DNA of 64,000 bases, taken from assembly GCA_018340375.1 (NCBI GenBank), contig JAFFJZ010000001.1:50026001-50090000 (forward strand). Direction: 5' to 3'. The first letter of the stretch is position 1; every line of letters begins with the position of its first letter. The position numbers and the translations under genes are program-made. Of the stretch, positions 10,248-21,587 are shown in pieces. This DNA comes from Gonatopus flavifemur. Taxonomy: Eukaryota > Arthropoda > Insecta > Hymenoptera > Dryinidae. The notes beneath the pieces were generated by a model, which had not been told where the DNA came from, did not search any database, and saw nothing but the letters and a program-made list of their open reading frames with translations.

Positions 10248-11628
10248 TATGGTTAACCTATTTTTCACCTCTCCTTTGGTTTCATTGAATAATCGAATAG
10301 TATTTATTCCTTCAGTTACCATGGCAACCAAGAAAATAATGCATATTCTACCGCAAAATGCGTTACTACATTAAAAGGTCTTTTTCACAACACTTATTTT
10401 TCTCGATGTGGAAACTTTTTAGTTCGTTGCATTTCGAAAATTTTGATGGGATTTGTACAATAATGATCAAAAAAATTCTAGTTTGTTTTTCTCAATCGTT
10501 GCAGTCAAATTCTTAATTGACGCCGAACTCGATAAGGTATCTTTAACAAATCTCCAATTAGGCTTAATGAGCGCAAGCCATTAGCGGGATCGGAAAAGTA
10601 TCTCTGTTATTGTAACTCATTATTATCCAGCTTTTGAATTCTCTTATCAGAATGGTCGAGAAGATTCATAATCTCCTCATTCGACAAATAAATCCACTCT
10701 GTTTATCCGAATCCACAGATATTGGCAGCCCATTAATTTTTCCCTTCTCAATATTCAACATCAGAGGTATCAAAGTTTAATAATCGAATCTTTCCTTTTT
10801 TACCTTTGAAATTACTCTCTGATTTGACTGATTCAAGTGTTCATACTATATTTTGATTTTATTAATATAGGAGCGAGGAATGTATGAAAAGAAGCAGCGA
10901 TTTTTTCAGTAATTCAGTGAGGATTTTGTTTAATTTTTCATATTTTGAGTTTTCGTGCCATTTTATGTTGAATCGAAACACAATTTAAAATGCATTGAGG
11001 TTTTGCTTCAATGAATTGTGTAAACTTAGACCTGTTTTTCTAAACTTTCAAACTCACCGTTTCCAAAGCTGCGAAATTAGAGAGAAAAATACTGCAATAT
11101 TTGCGAGTTTGAATGACAAAGTATTTCAAATTATGCTGTTTGTCGTAGAGGTGAAACTATGAGTGTAACACGTTGTCGGTGCGGTAACAAGCTGTGTGAG
11201 AAAGCACAGATCGACCCGTATTAAGTCAAAGTGGCAAGTCGACTGCTGTGTCGCGAAACATTTAATTTGTACCATGATCTACGTTCTGGAAGTTGAAACT
11301 TTTGTAGAAAGAGAGAGATTCAAACAACTCAAACAAACGTCATTCCAATATTCTCAATTCCGCTGAGGATATTTGATTTTCTAAATCTCGAACAAATTCT
11401 TTTTCTTCAGCATGATTGAATGAATTTAATACAAGCGATGAAAATAAATACGAATATCAGATTAATCAATTTTTGCTGGTGTAACAAAATTCGAATGTGA
11501 ATTTGACGGAAGGAATAAATCAATTCGCACATAACAGAAGTGATATAATCAACGTAACTTATAATCCCTCTTCATTTCATCTGTGAAAAAAAAGTGAGTT
11601 ATAGTCATCTCGATCACTCTATCATATG
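10248..11628. other. Unannotated stretch
   Basis: No ORF long enough to list and no repeat boundary. A short hairpin (ACACAATT...AATTGTGT, about 10979-11025) is present but unremarkable. The GC-richer block near 11160-11270 could be regulatory, with no direct support. Confidence 0.3.
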
Positions 11629-12074
11629 CACTGAGAGAAATTGGTTTTTGTCAGTAAGCGAGGGATATACTTGACATGTGATCACAAACTGATGGGAAAT
11701 ACCAGTAATTTTTCCTGACGTTATATTGACCGAGAAAAAGTTTTATCTTCACCAGCGTCGAACATGATTGTCCATACGATCACGAACCTTGCTTCTTTCC
11801 CCGAAGCCACTTGTCATTCTTGAAAATGTTATGGTTTTCAATTTATATCAATCTTCCCAATTGAGATTTTTGTTTACAATTTGTGTCATGAGAAATCACT
11901 GTTTTTTCACATGAATTCTCACTGGTTTTAATTTTCAAACTTCGTATTATGAAAAATTACTATTTTTTCTCATCAATTTGTGATCTCATGCCAAGTATAT
12001 GAAATTGTTATGTCAAGTATATCCCCCGTCTAATGGGAAAACCAGTAAATTTGAATGATGAATTTCTCTCAGTG
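11629..12074. mobile_element. CAC-type foldback with ATACTTGACAT words
   Basis: Both ends are CACTGAGAGAAATT read inward, and GGGATATACTTGACAT appears in both arms. The interior repeats ATTTGTGATCTCATG-like words in both orientations. Flanks are TG and CG, so the duplication is imperfect. Confidence 0.65.
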
Positions 12075-12157
12075 CGAAGATTCACTTCACGAACCGGATA
12101 TAGATCCTCGATTAGGAAGGATTCCTACTTTATAAAAGTTTGACTCGTGTGAGCATA

Positions 12158-12434
12158 CACGGAAAGACCGGCTCTATCAATATTCAGAAAGAATTTATCA
12201 ATTTTCAGAAAAATGACGGTCAATTTAGGGAGAAAGGGGATCACTGAAAAATATTCGTAGGGAAAACATCAAAGGTAAATCATCTTATCGTTATTCCTCA
12301 CAGTGAAACTATCAATTGTTAATACATCGACTACGAATTCTTAGTAGACTCACTACAAATATTTTTCAGCGATTCTCGTTTTCCCTGAATTGACAGTCAT
12401 TTTTCTAAATAATAATAGACCCGGTCTTTCCGTG
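12158..12434. mobile_element. CACGGAAAGACC foldback MITE, copy 1
   Basis: The ends are CACGGAAAGACCGGCTCTAT and the complement of CACGGAAAGACCGGGTCTAT, with TA on both sides (12156-12157, 12435-12436). It is the same family as 39750-40027; shared inner words include AAAATATTCGTAGGG and ACGAATT.TTAGTAGACT. Confidence 0.85.
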
Positions 12435-13140
12435 TAAATTCCATCTGCGTAATCTTTCATTTTGCTTTCTTCGATTCCAAAAAATCATGTTAGGGAGCAT
12501 CGAGTTTCTAAATATCTCTCGTATGTTGCATTTATATAGCTCCAAACACAGTCCTTGAAATGATTACCCACGACAAAGAATATCTTCTTCTTTTTTCTAC
12601 GGGTTTACTTACCGGTTGAGCATACGGATTTATGTAAGAATGTAAGTACTCGTAAATGTATATGTAGTAGTAGGAACTGTACGAGTTGACCTGAAAATTC
12701 AGACTTTCCCCTTTCTCGGACCACTGCTCGTTGCGAGGTCTAATTATCCGGTTGCGTGATCCTTGCTATGTTCACCTACGCTTTGAGTTACGTGTCGTTT
12801 ACCTGTTCTATATGTTGAGCAAACGCTGGGAAGGGTGCGTTTAAGTGGGTTTTCGGGATCCTTACATCGACCCATACGATGCCCAGATATTAGGGCACAA
12901 GCTTAAGCAGTTTACACGTTATTGAGACTCGACAAAGTTTCAGCTTCGGTCCTTCGATACATCGAAGTGAAAAATGATATCATCCATCGTTGGAGTAAGG
13001 AAAGAAAAAGAGGAAAAAAATCATTATCTAATGGTATGAATTCGGGCGTGTTGAGGACATTTATGAGCTAACATATTCTCTTGTTTGCGTTGGCAAGATG
13101 TCGTGTTTTTTATTTAGCGTAATTTAACGTTCTAATTGTT
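12435..13140. other. Unannotated unique-looking stretch
   Basis: No ORF or repeat. The block at 12700-12960 is less AT-rich than its surroundings and could be cis-regulatory, but nothing in it identifies a function. Confidence 0.25.
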
Positions 13141-13912
13141 CGAGTGAGAATTTCACTCTTATGGAGTGAAAATTCTTTCTTATGGGGTGAAAACTTAGTC
13201 TTGTGGGATTTTCAGTATTTTCACTTTTCAAAAGTGAATTCTTCATTCCAAGAAATTTAGAAAGCTACACGGAGGAAAATGTATGGTTGTAATAACCACT
13301 TCGTTGGTTAAATAAGGTTCAACCAATTGATTGGTTATCATGACCAATTATGTGGTTGTAACAACCAATCTCGTTGGTTGCTCCAACTGCATTCCTTGAC
13401 GTGGTCATCATAACCAACAGAATTGATTGTGATACTCACATAATTGGTTATGACAACCAATTTAATGACTAGACCATATTTAACCAACGAATTGGTTACT
13501 GCAACCATCCATTTTTCTCAGTGTAATTTTTATATTCTGTGAGAAATTATGAATAAAAGTCAATGAGTTTGGAAATCAATATTACAATAAAAAAGTACAT
13601 TCCACACCATGTACCGTGAAAAAGAGCGAATGAGATCATTTTGATGTGAATAAGGTCTTCCAGAGAAGATGTTAAATGAAGTCATGACTAACTATGCGAT
13701 CAATAGAAACGGTAAATGCTTACTATTCGCCACTTTTATCATTCGAATAATTAATTAAGAATTTCTTCAATATTTGTTTCGTTCGTGATCTCATTTACTT
13801 CAATGATCCTATTCACCCTATTCGATGGTCCTTTCTAAATCTGAAAGAGTGAAAAACCACATGTTTCACTCCATTAAGTCTTACAAGTGGGAGAATTCTC
13901 ACTCTTTGAGAG
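13141..13912. repeat. GAGTGAAATTTCACTC word array, split
   Basis: Clusters of GAGTGA/TCACTC words in both orientations occur at 13141-13260 and again at 13836-13912. They look like the arms of one decayed element interrupted by the MITE at 13268-13523 and other sequence. The ORF at 13825-14079 overlaps the right cluster and is not credible. Confidence 0.35.
13268..13523. mobile_element. CAC-type MITE with AACCAA/TTGGTT array
   Basis: The ends are CACGGAGGAAAATGTATGG and the complement of CACTGAGAAAAATGGATGG, flanked by TA (13266-13267, 13524-13525). Nearly the whole interior is the word TTGGTTA/TAACCAA in alternating orientation. Confidence 0.8.
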
Positions 13913-14776
13913 TGCAACGTGACATTGGAATAATTAATATTTATTTCCCTTCGCATAGTACAATTTCTTATGATTTTATAGTAATTCTCCTGTACAAATG
14001 TAATTTTTCAATTTTTCTAGTATACAACTGGAAATATTCTTCACAGTACAGTTTCTTTGAACATATGCATCTGAGATGATCATAATATTTTGTTGATAAG
14101 ATTTACTGTGAACGATTGTTTGATCACAAATCAATGCAGTTGCGTAATTAGGGAACAGATGTACAACCTAGATAGCTACGTTTATAATTCATGCAACCGC
14201 ATTTCGAGATATGCAAGATTTGTATTCAGGTGGGATTGGCATATGTAGCATAAGCAAACTGCACGTTATATCGAAAGTATTGTATACATATCGGGATTAT
14301 AAATTTGCATTGAATAGTTGGATACGAAGAATGTATCGGAAACGGAACATAACACGGGATATAAACGAAGAGAAAAGGGTACATTAGTAACAAAATCCAC
14401 GTCAAATAGGAAATTAGGGGATGTTTAGTGAAATGATTGAATAAAAACAATGCGGTTGAGGTATTGACGCAGACAGCGAAGAGTTCTTCACAGAATTATT
14501 CAAGAACCCTTTTAGTATTCTTGAGTTGTTGAAGAATTCTTTGACCGAATCGTTGTTGTTTGCCCCGGTGGAAATATTTCTCTGAGAATTTTTGAAAATC
14601 TCTGTAAATCTCTGTAAGTCTCTATGAAATTCAGAATAATTCTGCAAATCTCTGAAAATATTCTGAGCATTTCTGAAAAACTCTCATAATTGGAATTTCC
14701 ACTAGGGTGGGGACAGTGATTCCAAAAAAATAATTGTGTAGAATTCAGGGTTGTGATGCAAAGGGGATACAACCGA
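13913..14776. other. Unannotated stretch
   Basis: Minus-strand ORFs at 14226-14450, 14414-14647 and 14512-14772 overlap one another. They derive from short repeats such as CTCTGTAAATCTCTG near 14590-14680, so I do not call genes here. Confidence 0.3.
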
Positions 14777-15274
14777 CACAGGACTCGTTATCTAAAAGAT
14801 ATCTTCAGAAATAATTAAGAATAATGCAAGAAATCTTATGCAACATGAATAGACATCTTTTAGAAGTATCAAACTGTTCACGGAAAAAAAAGAATAGTTG
14901 CAGCAACTACTTGAATAGTCGATTTTCGACCATCTACTTAAGTAGTTGCTGCAGCTACTTAGTAGTCAGGACAAGTAACACGTTAGCTGTCTCAACTCAT
15001 TCAAGATACCTCAGGTATTCACGTTAGTTAGTGCAATTATCAAGTTACTTGTCCTAACTACTTAGTAGCTGCAGCAACCACTCAAGTAGATGGTCGAAAA
15101 TCGACTATTGAAGTAGTTGCTGCAACTATTTATTTTTTTCCGTGTTGTTATTTCTAAAAGGTATCTTCGAGAATGTTTTCAGGAACCTTCTAAAAATTCC
15201 TGACAGATGTCTTTTTGTTGATTATTCTTAATTACTATATTTCTGAAGATATCTTTTAGAAAACGAGTGCTGTG
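14777..15274. mobile_element. Outer foldback split by an inner foldback
   Basis: CACAGGACTCGTTATCTAAA on the left pairs with the complement of CACAGCACTCGTTTTCTAAA on the right, and AAGATATCTTCAGAAAT and AATTAAGAATAAT continue in both arms. The inner element at 14879-15144 sits between the arms. Confidence 0.65.
14879..15144. mobile_element. CAC-type MITE with AGTAGTTGCTGCAACTACT array, TT duplication
   Basis: The ends are CACGGAAAAAAAAGAATAG and the complement ending TTTTTTTCCGTG, flanked by TT (14877-14878, 15145-15146). The arms carry AGTTGCTGCAACTACTT and CGATTTTCGACCATCTACTT in inverted orientation. It is nested within 14777-15274. Confidence 0.8.
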
Positions 15275-15433
15275 TGGGAACTTAGTGGAAGGTTTATTCA
15301 AAAAAATTTTTTCATTCAACCGAACTGAAAATTAAATAGATTAAAGATTCTTACGCCCGAGCAATCCTGGTAGAGTAAACCGGATAGACTGTGTCCGGGC
15401 GCGAGTAAGGGTTTTGCGGCGATTCTTTATCCG

Positions 15434-15580
15434 CCCGTGTGGAAATTACCGAAGTCGAAAAATGGCCTAGGGTCCTGGCAAGGTTATATTTGCCAAACTT
15501 TGGCGGAAACAATTGTTCCTATCCAGGGTCATTATTGGTGTGATGTTTGTGAAGTTTTTTTTCACCAGGGGTGTATTTTT
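15434..15580. mobile_element. Partial CCC-type element, related to 27846-29811
   Basis: CCCGTGTGGAAATTACCGAA matches the start of the large element at 27846 (CCCATGTGGAAATTGCCGG). The following AAGGTTATATTTGCCAAACT and GGC.GAAACAATTGTTCCT match its subterminal block. No matching right end was found, so it is truncated or broken. Confidence 0.5.
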
Positions 15581-15961
15581 TCATTGATACGGAGCCAATG
15601 AATGTAAAAACCTGCAGGAACTGCCTGCGATTCATCGGCATGAGAATGATTGCCGGTTATTGATAACCGATGAGAGAAAAGTATGGGCCAAACTACTACG
15701 GAGTTGCAAATTTAGTAAAACTTGATGAATTCGCACTGAATAATCAATAATAACCATCAGGATTTCATTCCAGAAATTCATTTCAACCACATGAAAATTG
15801 TCACGGTTATCAAAAGCCCTATAGGTGCGTTAAAACGAGTCATGGATCGATTCGTTTTCTGAATTCCAAGCTGTATTTTGAGGTGGATTCATGCCGATAT
15901 CAGTCGATTCCAACTTTTTCTATAAAAATTATGGAAAATCTTTCATACCAGATTACAAAAA
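15581..15961. other. Unannotated spacer
   Basis: Nothing recognised. Confidence 0.3.
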
Positions 15962-16790
15962 ATTCATCATCGTTATGAAGTAATCAGTCTTAAGACTGGT
16001 TTGATGAAATCCTCCAACCCTGTCTATTACTCGCTAAACGCCTAGTTTCTACATATCTACGACAACCCTTATCTTGTATAATTTGCTTCATATAACCTGA
16101 TCTAGGTCTACCTTTGCGAGTTTCACCATTCATTTTTTCTTCCAATATTGTTTCCATTAAACTATCATGCTTTAATGTGTGTCCGATCAAATTACTCCTC
16201 CTCGTCACGACATGTTTCAAAAGACTTCTTTTTTCATTCACCTTCTCAAGTACTTCTTCATTTTTTACTTTCTCTATCCACTTTATTCTAAGCATCCTTC
16301 TATAACACCACATTTCAAAAGCTTCGAGTTTTCGTTGGTCCGTTTTTCCAATTGTCCAAGTTTCGCAACCATATAATGCTGTGCTCCAAACGTAACTCTT
16401 CAAGAATTTCTTTCTCACTGCTAAGCTAATATTCTTCGAGCATAGTAACTGTTTCTTTTAGTGGAAAGCCTGTTTTCTTTGTGCTATTCTTGCTCCTATA
16501 TCTCTTTCGCTTTTACCATTTTCTGTAAATATGCCTCCTAGATATTTGAATTCTTTCACTTACTGAATTGTCTCTGCATATATTTTGATTTTCGTTTTTC
16601 TTGATTTTTCGCTGTCGTACAAATCTTGAATTTTGTTTTGTCCTCATTTATATTCATACAATAGTTTTCTAGTAATATTGTTTTCATAATATTGAGGATA
16701 TTTTCTAACTCAGCACCACTCGTAACTAATATAGCTATGTCATCCGCAAATCTCAACATGCTTAACATAAAAAAACTAGCAAGATAGAAA
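15962..16790 (-). pseudogene. 5'-truncated LINE reverse transcriptase, probably RTE-like
   Basis: The minus-strand translation carries the reverse transcriptase active-site block LRFADDIAIL (16768 downward), then EFKYLGGIFTENGKSERDIG, then SYVWSTALYGCETWTIGKTD and KLEAFEMWCYRRMLRIKW, and ends with RPRSGYMKQIIQDK...RLASNRQGWR. That order is the C-terminal half of non-LTR retrotransposon ORF2. The GCETWT...WCYRRMLRI and R-P-R-x..W blocks are most familiar from RTE-type elements; the clade is inferred. A frameshift lies near 16556 and an in-frame stop near 16450. The first five RT motifs and the endonuclease are absent. The 3' end has a small palindrome (CAGTCTTAAGACTG) and a GATGATGA-like tail. 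Confidence 0.75.
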
Positions 16791-18196
16791 AAACTCGGGA
16801 AATTGTTAAAAATGTGAAATTTACAGATTCGTCAATTTTTTGCCATTCCTCGGTATGTATGTAATCTATGCAATTTTTCTTATCCTCTCAAGTCGTTTGG
16901 TGTAAAAAGTATTGGATTATGTAAGAAGCTAAATTATATCTCGTATCCAAGGACTTTTCGCAGCAGTTTCTCCTCTACTCGAGTAAATACTCTCTCCTCT
17001 TCTTGGGTCGTTCTGATTATTTCATAGATAATTATACTTTACAAAATTGATTCAACGGAAGAAAGACATGGATTTCATTCAACAGCTCTATACAGAATAC
17101 AATTCACAGAATATATCTTTAATCCATTGAAATTCATAATTATTTGTGTTGTAAACTGAACTTCTTGCATCCCATAATCAAAGATTTGTCTCGAAGACCA
17201 ATTTAAATAACATTCGATGTTATTTACGACGTTAGTCAGTTACTGAATACGAAATAGTTCTCAAAATAATGAATCGAACTCCAAATAAATGTTTGTCGGT
17301 GTTATCGTTCGATAAGGTGAACGTAATTGTATATTCTTCAATTTATATCCTCCATGACTTGTCTTCCTCTTTTCTATATATTGTACAAATTCCATGGAGT
17401 TATCTCGACATTATATAATTCATGGAACACACAACGAGGGCTAGGAGGAAAGGTTCAACACGTTTAGAAATTGTTTTGTGGTGAGCAGTCTCTTGTACAT
17501 AAAATTGACTGATGCCAGAGAAAACCAAGATGAATGTTCTGATGCCTAGGACCTCACGATATAACATGTAAATGCTACAGGAGAGTAATTTATGGAAATA
17601 AATGGTTAGTATAACTGATATTCTGTTTAATCATTCTTTTTGATATTGAACGATATCCGAAAAATACGAATAAACATTTTACAAATACTGAAACATTCTA
17701 TCCTCCATCGTATAATGAAATCAAATCATAATCTACATCAAACACGCACAGACTTGCCATTTTGAAGCTTCGAGTCGGATACTGAACTGAAATCCATATT
17801 TCTACGCTAAGTAATTACCTAGATAACATTTTGTGTACGTGCAGTAAACGGTACAAGTTTCTCGTAACCGCCAACTTATCACCCATCACGGTGAATCATT
17901 ATAGTACGAGATATTCACAATTTATTCCCGTGTAAACTGGTATATTGCTACGGTTTTTGGGTTTGCGAAGCATTTGGTGATACAGAAGAATAAAGTTTCA
18001 TTTACCAATTTTATTTATGGAATCCGGTGAATTTCTGCAGCTTTGTTTCGAATGGTTCTCACTCAGAAAGCATTTTGTACGTGAATTTCTTTTCATTTGA
18101 CAAATTAGCTTTGACAGCAATCAAATTCGACGTAATTATTATTCTATCCAAAGAATTCTAGAGTCTCAAAGTTCGTGGATTCGCTTTTCTAGGTTT
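16791..18196. other. Unannotated stretch
   Basis: No ORF, domain or repeat boundary identified. Confidence 0.3.
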
Positions 18197-18638
18197 CCCA
18201 AGTAGAAATTCAGCGATTCCGCCAATGTTGACCACGGGCAATGACTTGGGCCAGACGTGGCGGCCAAGCGTAAGGGATTCATATTGGGCTAACGTTGATT
18301 GAAAATAGAGATAATATCGTGCCTGTGTCGTTAATACAAAGATGAAAAGTGTTACAACAGCGTGGGCGCAAGTTTGTGCTAGGATTGGTTCAGGATTAAA
18401 CCAACATTGATTTTATAACAAGAGTTTTGTATGGTTCAATCATGGCAGAATCATTGAATCAAACCTACGTCAACAATGGCGACCTTTCACCCCTGTTGCC
18501 CCAGGCGTCGGAATTGAGGCTCGTCAATTGCTGAAACGATGTTATCATTGCAGTCTTCAGTCAGGCTTCCTCCCAAGGATCCGCCAATGCTCGTCAGCGC
18601 TGGGTCAGCCTTGCGCCACTGGTAAATTTTAACATGGG
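18197..18638. mobile_element. CCC-type element, decayed
   Basis: Starts CCCAAGTAGAAATTC; the right end read inward is CCCATGTTAAAATTT. The interior repeats GCCAATGTTGAC, GGCCAGACG.GGC and CAACATTG-type words in both orientations. These resemble the words of the 20342 and 41656 elements. The 2-bp flanks (TT and AT) do not match exactly. Confidence 0.4.
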
Positions 18639-18756
18639 ATTGAATGCAATGAGCAATGTGTCAATTCATTCTACATAATCGAATAATTCATTCATATATC
18701 TATAAGAGAACTCAAGTGTGGGAACCTTGAGTGTAGTAACTTTAACGAAGAGTCCA

Positions 18757-19859
18757 CACTGTAAAAAAAAACTGGAAATTTACTGTGCAACTGGACTGGA
18801 AATTTCCAGTGCTAGTACTGGAATATGGATATTCCAGTACATGTACAGAGATTTTGTTGTTACGTTACTGAAAATTTACCAAGCATAACTGAAAATTCAG
18901 TCATTGTACTGGAATTTTCAAGTTTGAGATGATGTACTGAAATTTTGCCATGATTTCGCGAAAATTTTACCGGCTCGTACTACAATTTTATAGTTCTTGT
19001 GCACCAAAAAAAAATATTCCCTCAAAAAGGACTTGAGAAAAAATTTGGAATTTAGAAAAAAAAACCTAATCGTTGGTATACTGGAATTATACAGGTTTTT
19101 AACTGCAATTCTCAGGTTTTGTGATGGAATTTTCCAGTTACTATGCAATTGAATTATACAGGTTTTGAACTGCAATTTTCAGGTCGTGTGATGGAATTTT
19201 CCAGTTGCTATGCAACGGAATTTAATCACTGTTGCACTGAAATTTTCCACTTCTATTGGACTTCGTCATTTCTGGCAGGAAAAATTTCAAGTCTTTATAT
19301 TAAAAATTTCCTGATTGAGATTTTGAATAATAATTGTAATTGTAGCCAATGAAATTGATATATGAGGTTTTTCCAAGACTTATCCTCTTGTGTTCTAGAT
19401 ATGAAGCATATGTAGTAACCCAAGCTGGCCTTCCAACATGTCGCGCTATAGCTCATCGGTTAGGTCTTAAGTTTCAGTTGGCAGGCAGGTAGAAAAGTGT
19501 GGGTTCAAATCCTGTTAGGTAGACATGAGTTTCTGTCCATCCAAATGAACGATCAAAAGTTTCTCAATCATCTTGGAACACAAGGACCCTGCAAAATCAC
19601 TTTGCGTGAGCAATTTTTTTTCAATTTTCATGGATATTTTCAGCATTAATTTTCCAGTACATGTCCTGGAAAAGTCCAGCTCGTGTACTGAACAATTCCA
19701 GTACCGAGGCTCAGAAAATTTCCAGTTTTGATGCGGAAATTCCATAACGTTTGCACTGAATTTTTGCAGTACAAATGTGCTGAAATTTTCCGGTACATGT
19801 ACAGGTTAATGACTTCCAGTACATGTACTGGAATTTTCCGGTGAAATTTTTTTACAGTG
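18757..19859. mobile_element. CAC-type 1.1-kb element with CTGGAAATTTCCAG array and tRNA-like core
   Basis: The ends are CACTGTAAAAAAAAACTGG and the complement ending TTTTTTTACAGTG, with CA duplicated (18755-18756, 19860-19861). Both halves are filled with CTGGAA/TTCCAG and ACATGTACTGG words. The centre carries a tRNA-like segment (19442-19525). ORFs at 18918-19175, 19143-19352, 19515-19745 and 19646-19942 read through the array and are not genes. Confidence 0.75.
19442..19525 (+). repeat. tRNA-derived (SINE-like) segment
   Basis: An A-box-like TAGCTCATCGGTTAGGTC (19449-19466) is followed about 35 bp later by a B-box-like GGGTTCAAATCC. The T-arm is recognisable, but cloverleaf stems are not complete and the spacing is long, so this is not called as a functional tRNA. 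The words GTTAGG and GGCAGGCAGGTAG relate it to 41100-41210 and 60385-60485. Confidence 0.55.
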
Positions 19860-20341
19860 CACGATGCCTTTACCAGGGCCCTAGCTTTTTCGTATTGCCC
19901 AGTTGATTGATCAATTATTGAATAGAGTCGTCTGAAGTGCACTTCAAAAAATTCTGAGGATCAGGAAGGATCTTCAGATACTTTATGTATACAAATTTAT
20001 GCAGTAGCTCCCGCATAAACTGACCAATATGAAGTGGCTAGCGTCTCGGACTAAGATATCTTTGAAAATATTCACCACCTTTTCAGTGGAAAAAACTGGG
20101 AAAGAATGCCTGAAACAGTCCGTTGAATAGTAGATTTTGAATCATCCAACAAAAGCAACTAGAACGTTGCAGCTACTTTGGTCGCATGTTTCAAATCGTT
20201 GTTACAACTACTTTCTCTTTTCTCGTGTACTAGATCTCAAATGTCTCCCCTACCCCAAAGTTTCCGTAAAAACAAGTAAATTAGACGAAGAAAAAAAATG
20301 AGTGACTGTATCTTCCTTGATATACCAAGAAGATGCACCTA
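19860..20341. other. Unannotated spacer
   Basis: Nothing recognised between the two neighbouring elements. Confidence 0.3.
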
Positions 20342-20349
20342 CCCAGGTA

Positions 20350-20836
20350 GGAAATGCCGATATTGACAACTGGCCCATGCTTGGCAAAATACTGGGCTGC
20401 CAAGCATCGCGAACCAATATTGGTCCAATATACAACCGTTGTTCATTCTAGAAACCACAACGGGTTTCATAGGAAATGCCAATATGACAACTGGTGCAAA
20501 CTTGGCAAAATATTGGGCTGCCAAACATGGCGAACCAATATCAACCCAATATGAAACCGTTTGTTATTTGAGAACCCACACCATGTTTCATAAGGAATGC
20601 CTATTACAACAAGTGGTTCAACATTGGCAAAACATGAGGCTGCCAAGCATGGCGAACCAATATCGGCCCAATATTAAACCATTTGTTATTTGAGAATCTA
20701 TACCATGTTTCGTAGGAAATGTCATTACAACAAGTGGTTGGAGCTTGACAAAACATTAAATTGTCAAGCATGGTGAACCAATATTGGGCCAATGTACAAC
20801 CAATGTTTATTTGAGAACCTATGCCACATCTCCATG
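20350..20836. repeat. Tandem array, ~122-bp period, four units
   Basis: Unit starts at about 20350, 20472, 20594 and 20715 share AGGAAATGCC near the beginning and CGAACCAATAT...TTGAGAACC near the end. Divergence between units is substantial. Confidence 0.75.
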
Positions 20837-20866
20837 TTTGTGATTTTTACAGAGTTGTACCGATAT

Positions 20867-20912
20867 CCCTGCTAAAAATCTTATCGTTTTCTATGGGAAA
20901 TTTTTAGCAGGG
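20867..20912. mobile_element. 46-bp mini-copy of the CCCTGCTAAA MITE
   Basis: CCCTGCTAAAAATCTTATCG, the loop, then TTTTTAGCAGGG, with AT on both sides (20865-20866, 20913-20914). It keeps only the TIRs and the CGTTTTCTAT word of the longer copies, so it is probably a deletion product. Confidence 0.7.
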
Positions 20913-21317
20913 ATGGCATGAAAAATGACGTCATTTTTTTCTCCAAGAAGTATGTTTGGAGAATCGGGTTGAAGCATGGCAAAAGTTAATATATACAACT
21001 TGAGCCAGGTCCGGTTTAATCGTATGAGCCAATTTCCAAAATACTCATAATACATATATCATGAGACACTGGGCCATGCTTGGGATTGCATTCTGGCCCA
21101 ATATTCAGTACCAAGCCTGGCACGAGGTTATCATCCCAAGCTTACACCAAGCTTGGGCCATTTTTTCTCATGGATTCTGGCCCAATATAAGTCATAAGTG
21201 GGCCAAGATCGGGCCAAACTTGGGCCATTTGTTACTTCCTACCTGGGTATTAATGAGAATCGATTCTATTCATTAATCGTTGAGAAAACTGGAGGTAGGG
21301 AGAAAGTGAGTGATTTA

Positions 21318-21585
21318 CACGGAGAAAAAGGTATCTAGAAAAATAACTTGATTTATGGATTTGTGGCGTTGGTCTAACCCGAGTCAAAATGTTTACGTGA
21401 AGATAACTCTAAAAGTACTATAATGGCTGGGACTTCCATGAGGAAGGTACCATACTTCTTTATAAAAGTCCAAGCAATCATGGGACTTTTAGAGGTTCGT
21501 TCACGTAAATATTTTGACTCGGATCAGACCAACGCCACAAATCCATAGAATTATGGGATTTTTCAAGTTATCTGTTTTCTCAGTG
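21318..21585. mobile_element. CACGGAGAAAAAGGTATC foldback MITE, copy 1
   Basis: The ends are CACGGAGAAAAAGGTATC and the complement of CACTGAGAAAACAGATAAC, with TA flanks (21316-21317, 21586-21587). The arms share ATCCATA, GGCGTTGGTCT.ACCCGAGTC and AAAGTCC words. It is an intact relative of the interrupted copy at 46161-47350. Confidence 0.85.
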
Positions 21586-21587
21586 TA

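Larger units (their letters stand above)
20342..21247. mobile_element. CCC-type element with ~122-bp tandem array, TA duplication
   Basis: The ends are CCCAGGTAGGAAATGCC and the complement of CCCAGGTAGGAAGTAAC, flanked by TA (20340-20341, 21248-21249). Four diverged units begin near 20350, 20472, 20594 and 20715, each with GGAAATGCC, ACAA.TGG, TTGGCAAAA, GCTGCCAAGCATGGCGAACC and CCAATATTGG-like words. The right half holds inverted GGGCCAA/CCAATAT words. The overlapping ORFs on both strands between 20250 and 20792 follow the repeat. The small CCCTGCTAAA copy at 20867 is nested inside. Confidence 0.75.

Noticed and set aside
18918..19942. Several overlapping ORFs of 69-98 codons on both strands
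   Set aside because: They read through the CTGGAAATTTCCAG array of a TIR element; the sequence, not a protein, explains the open frames.
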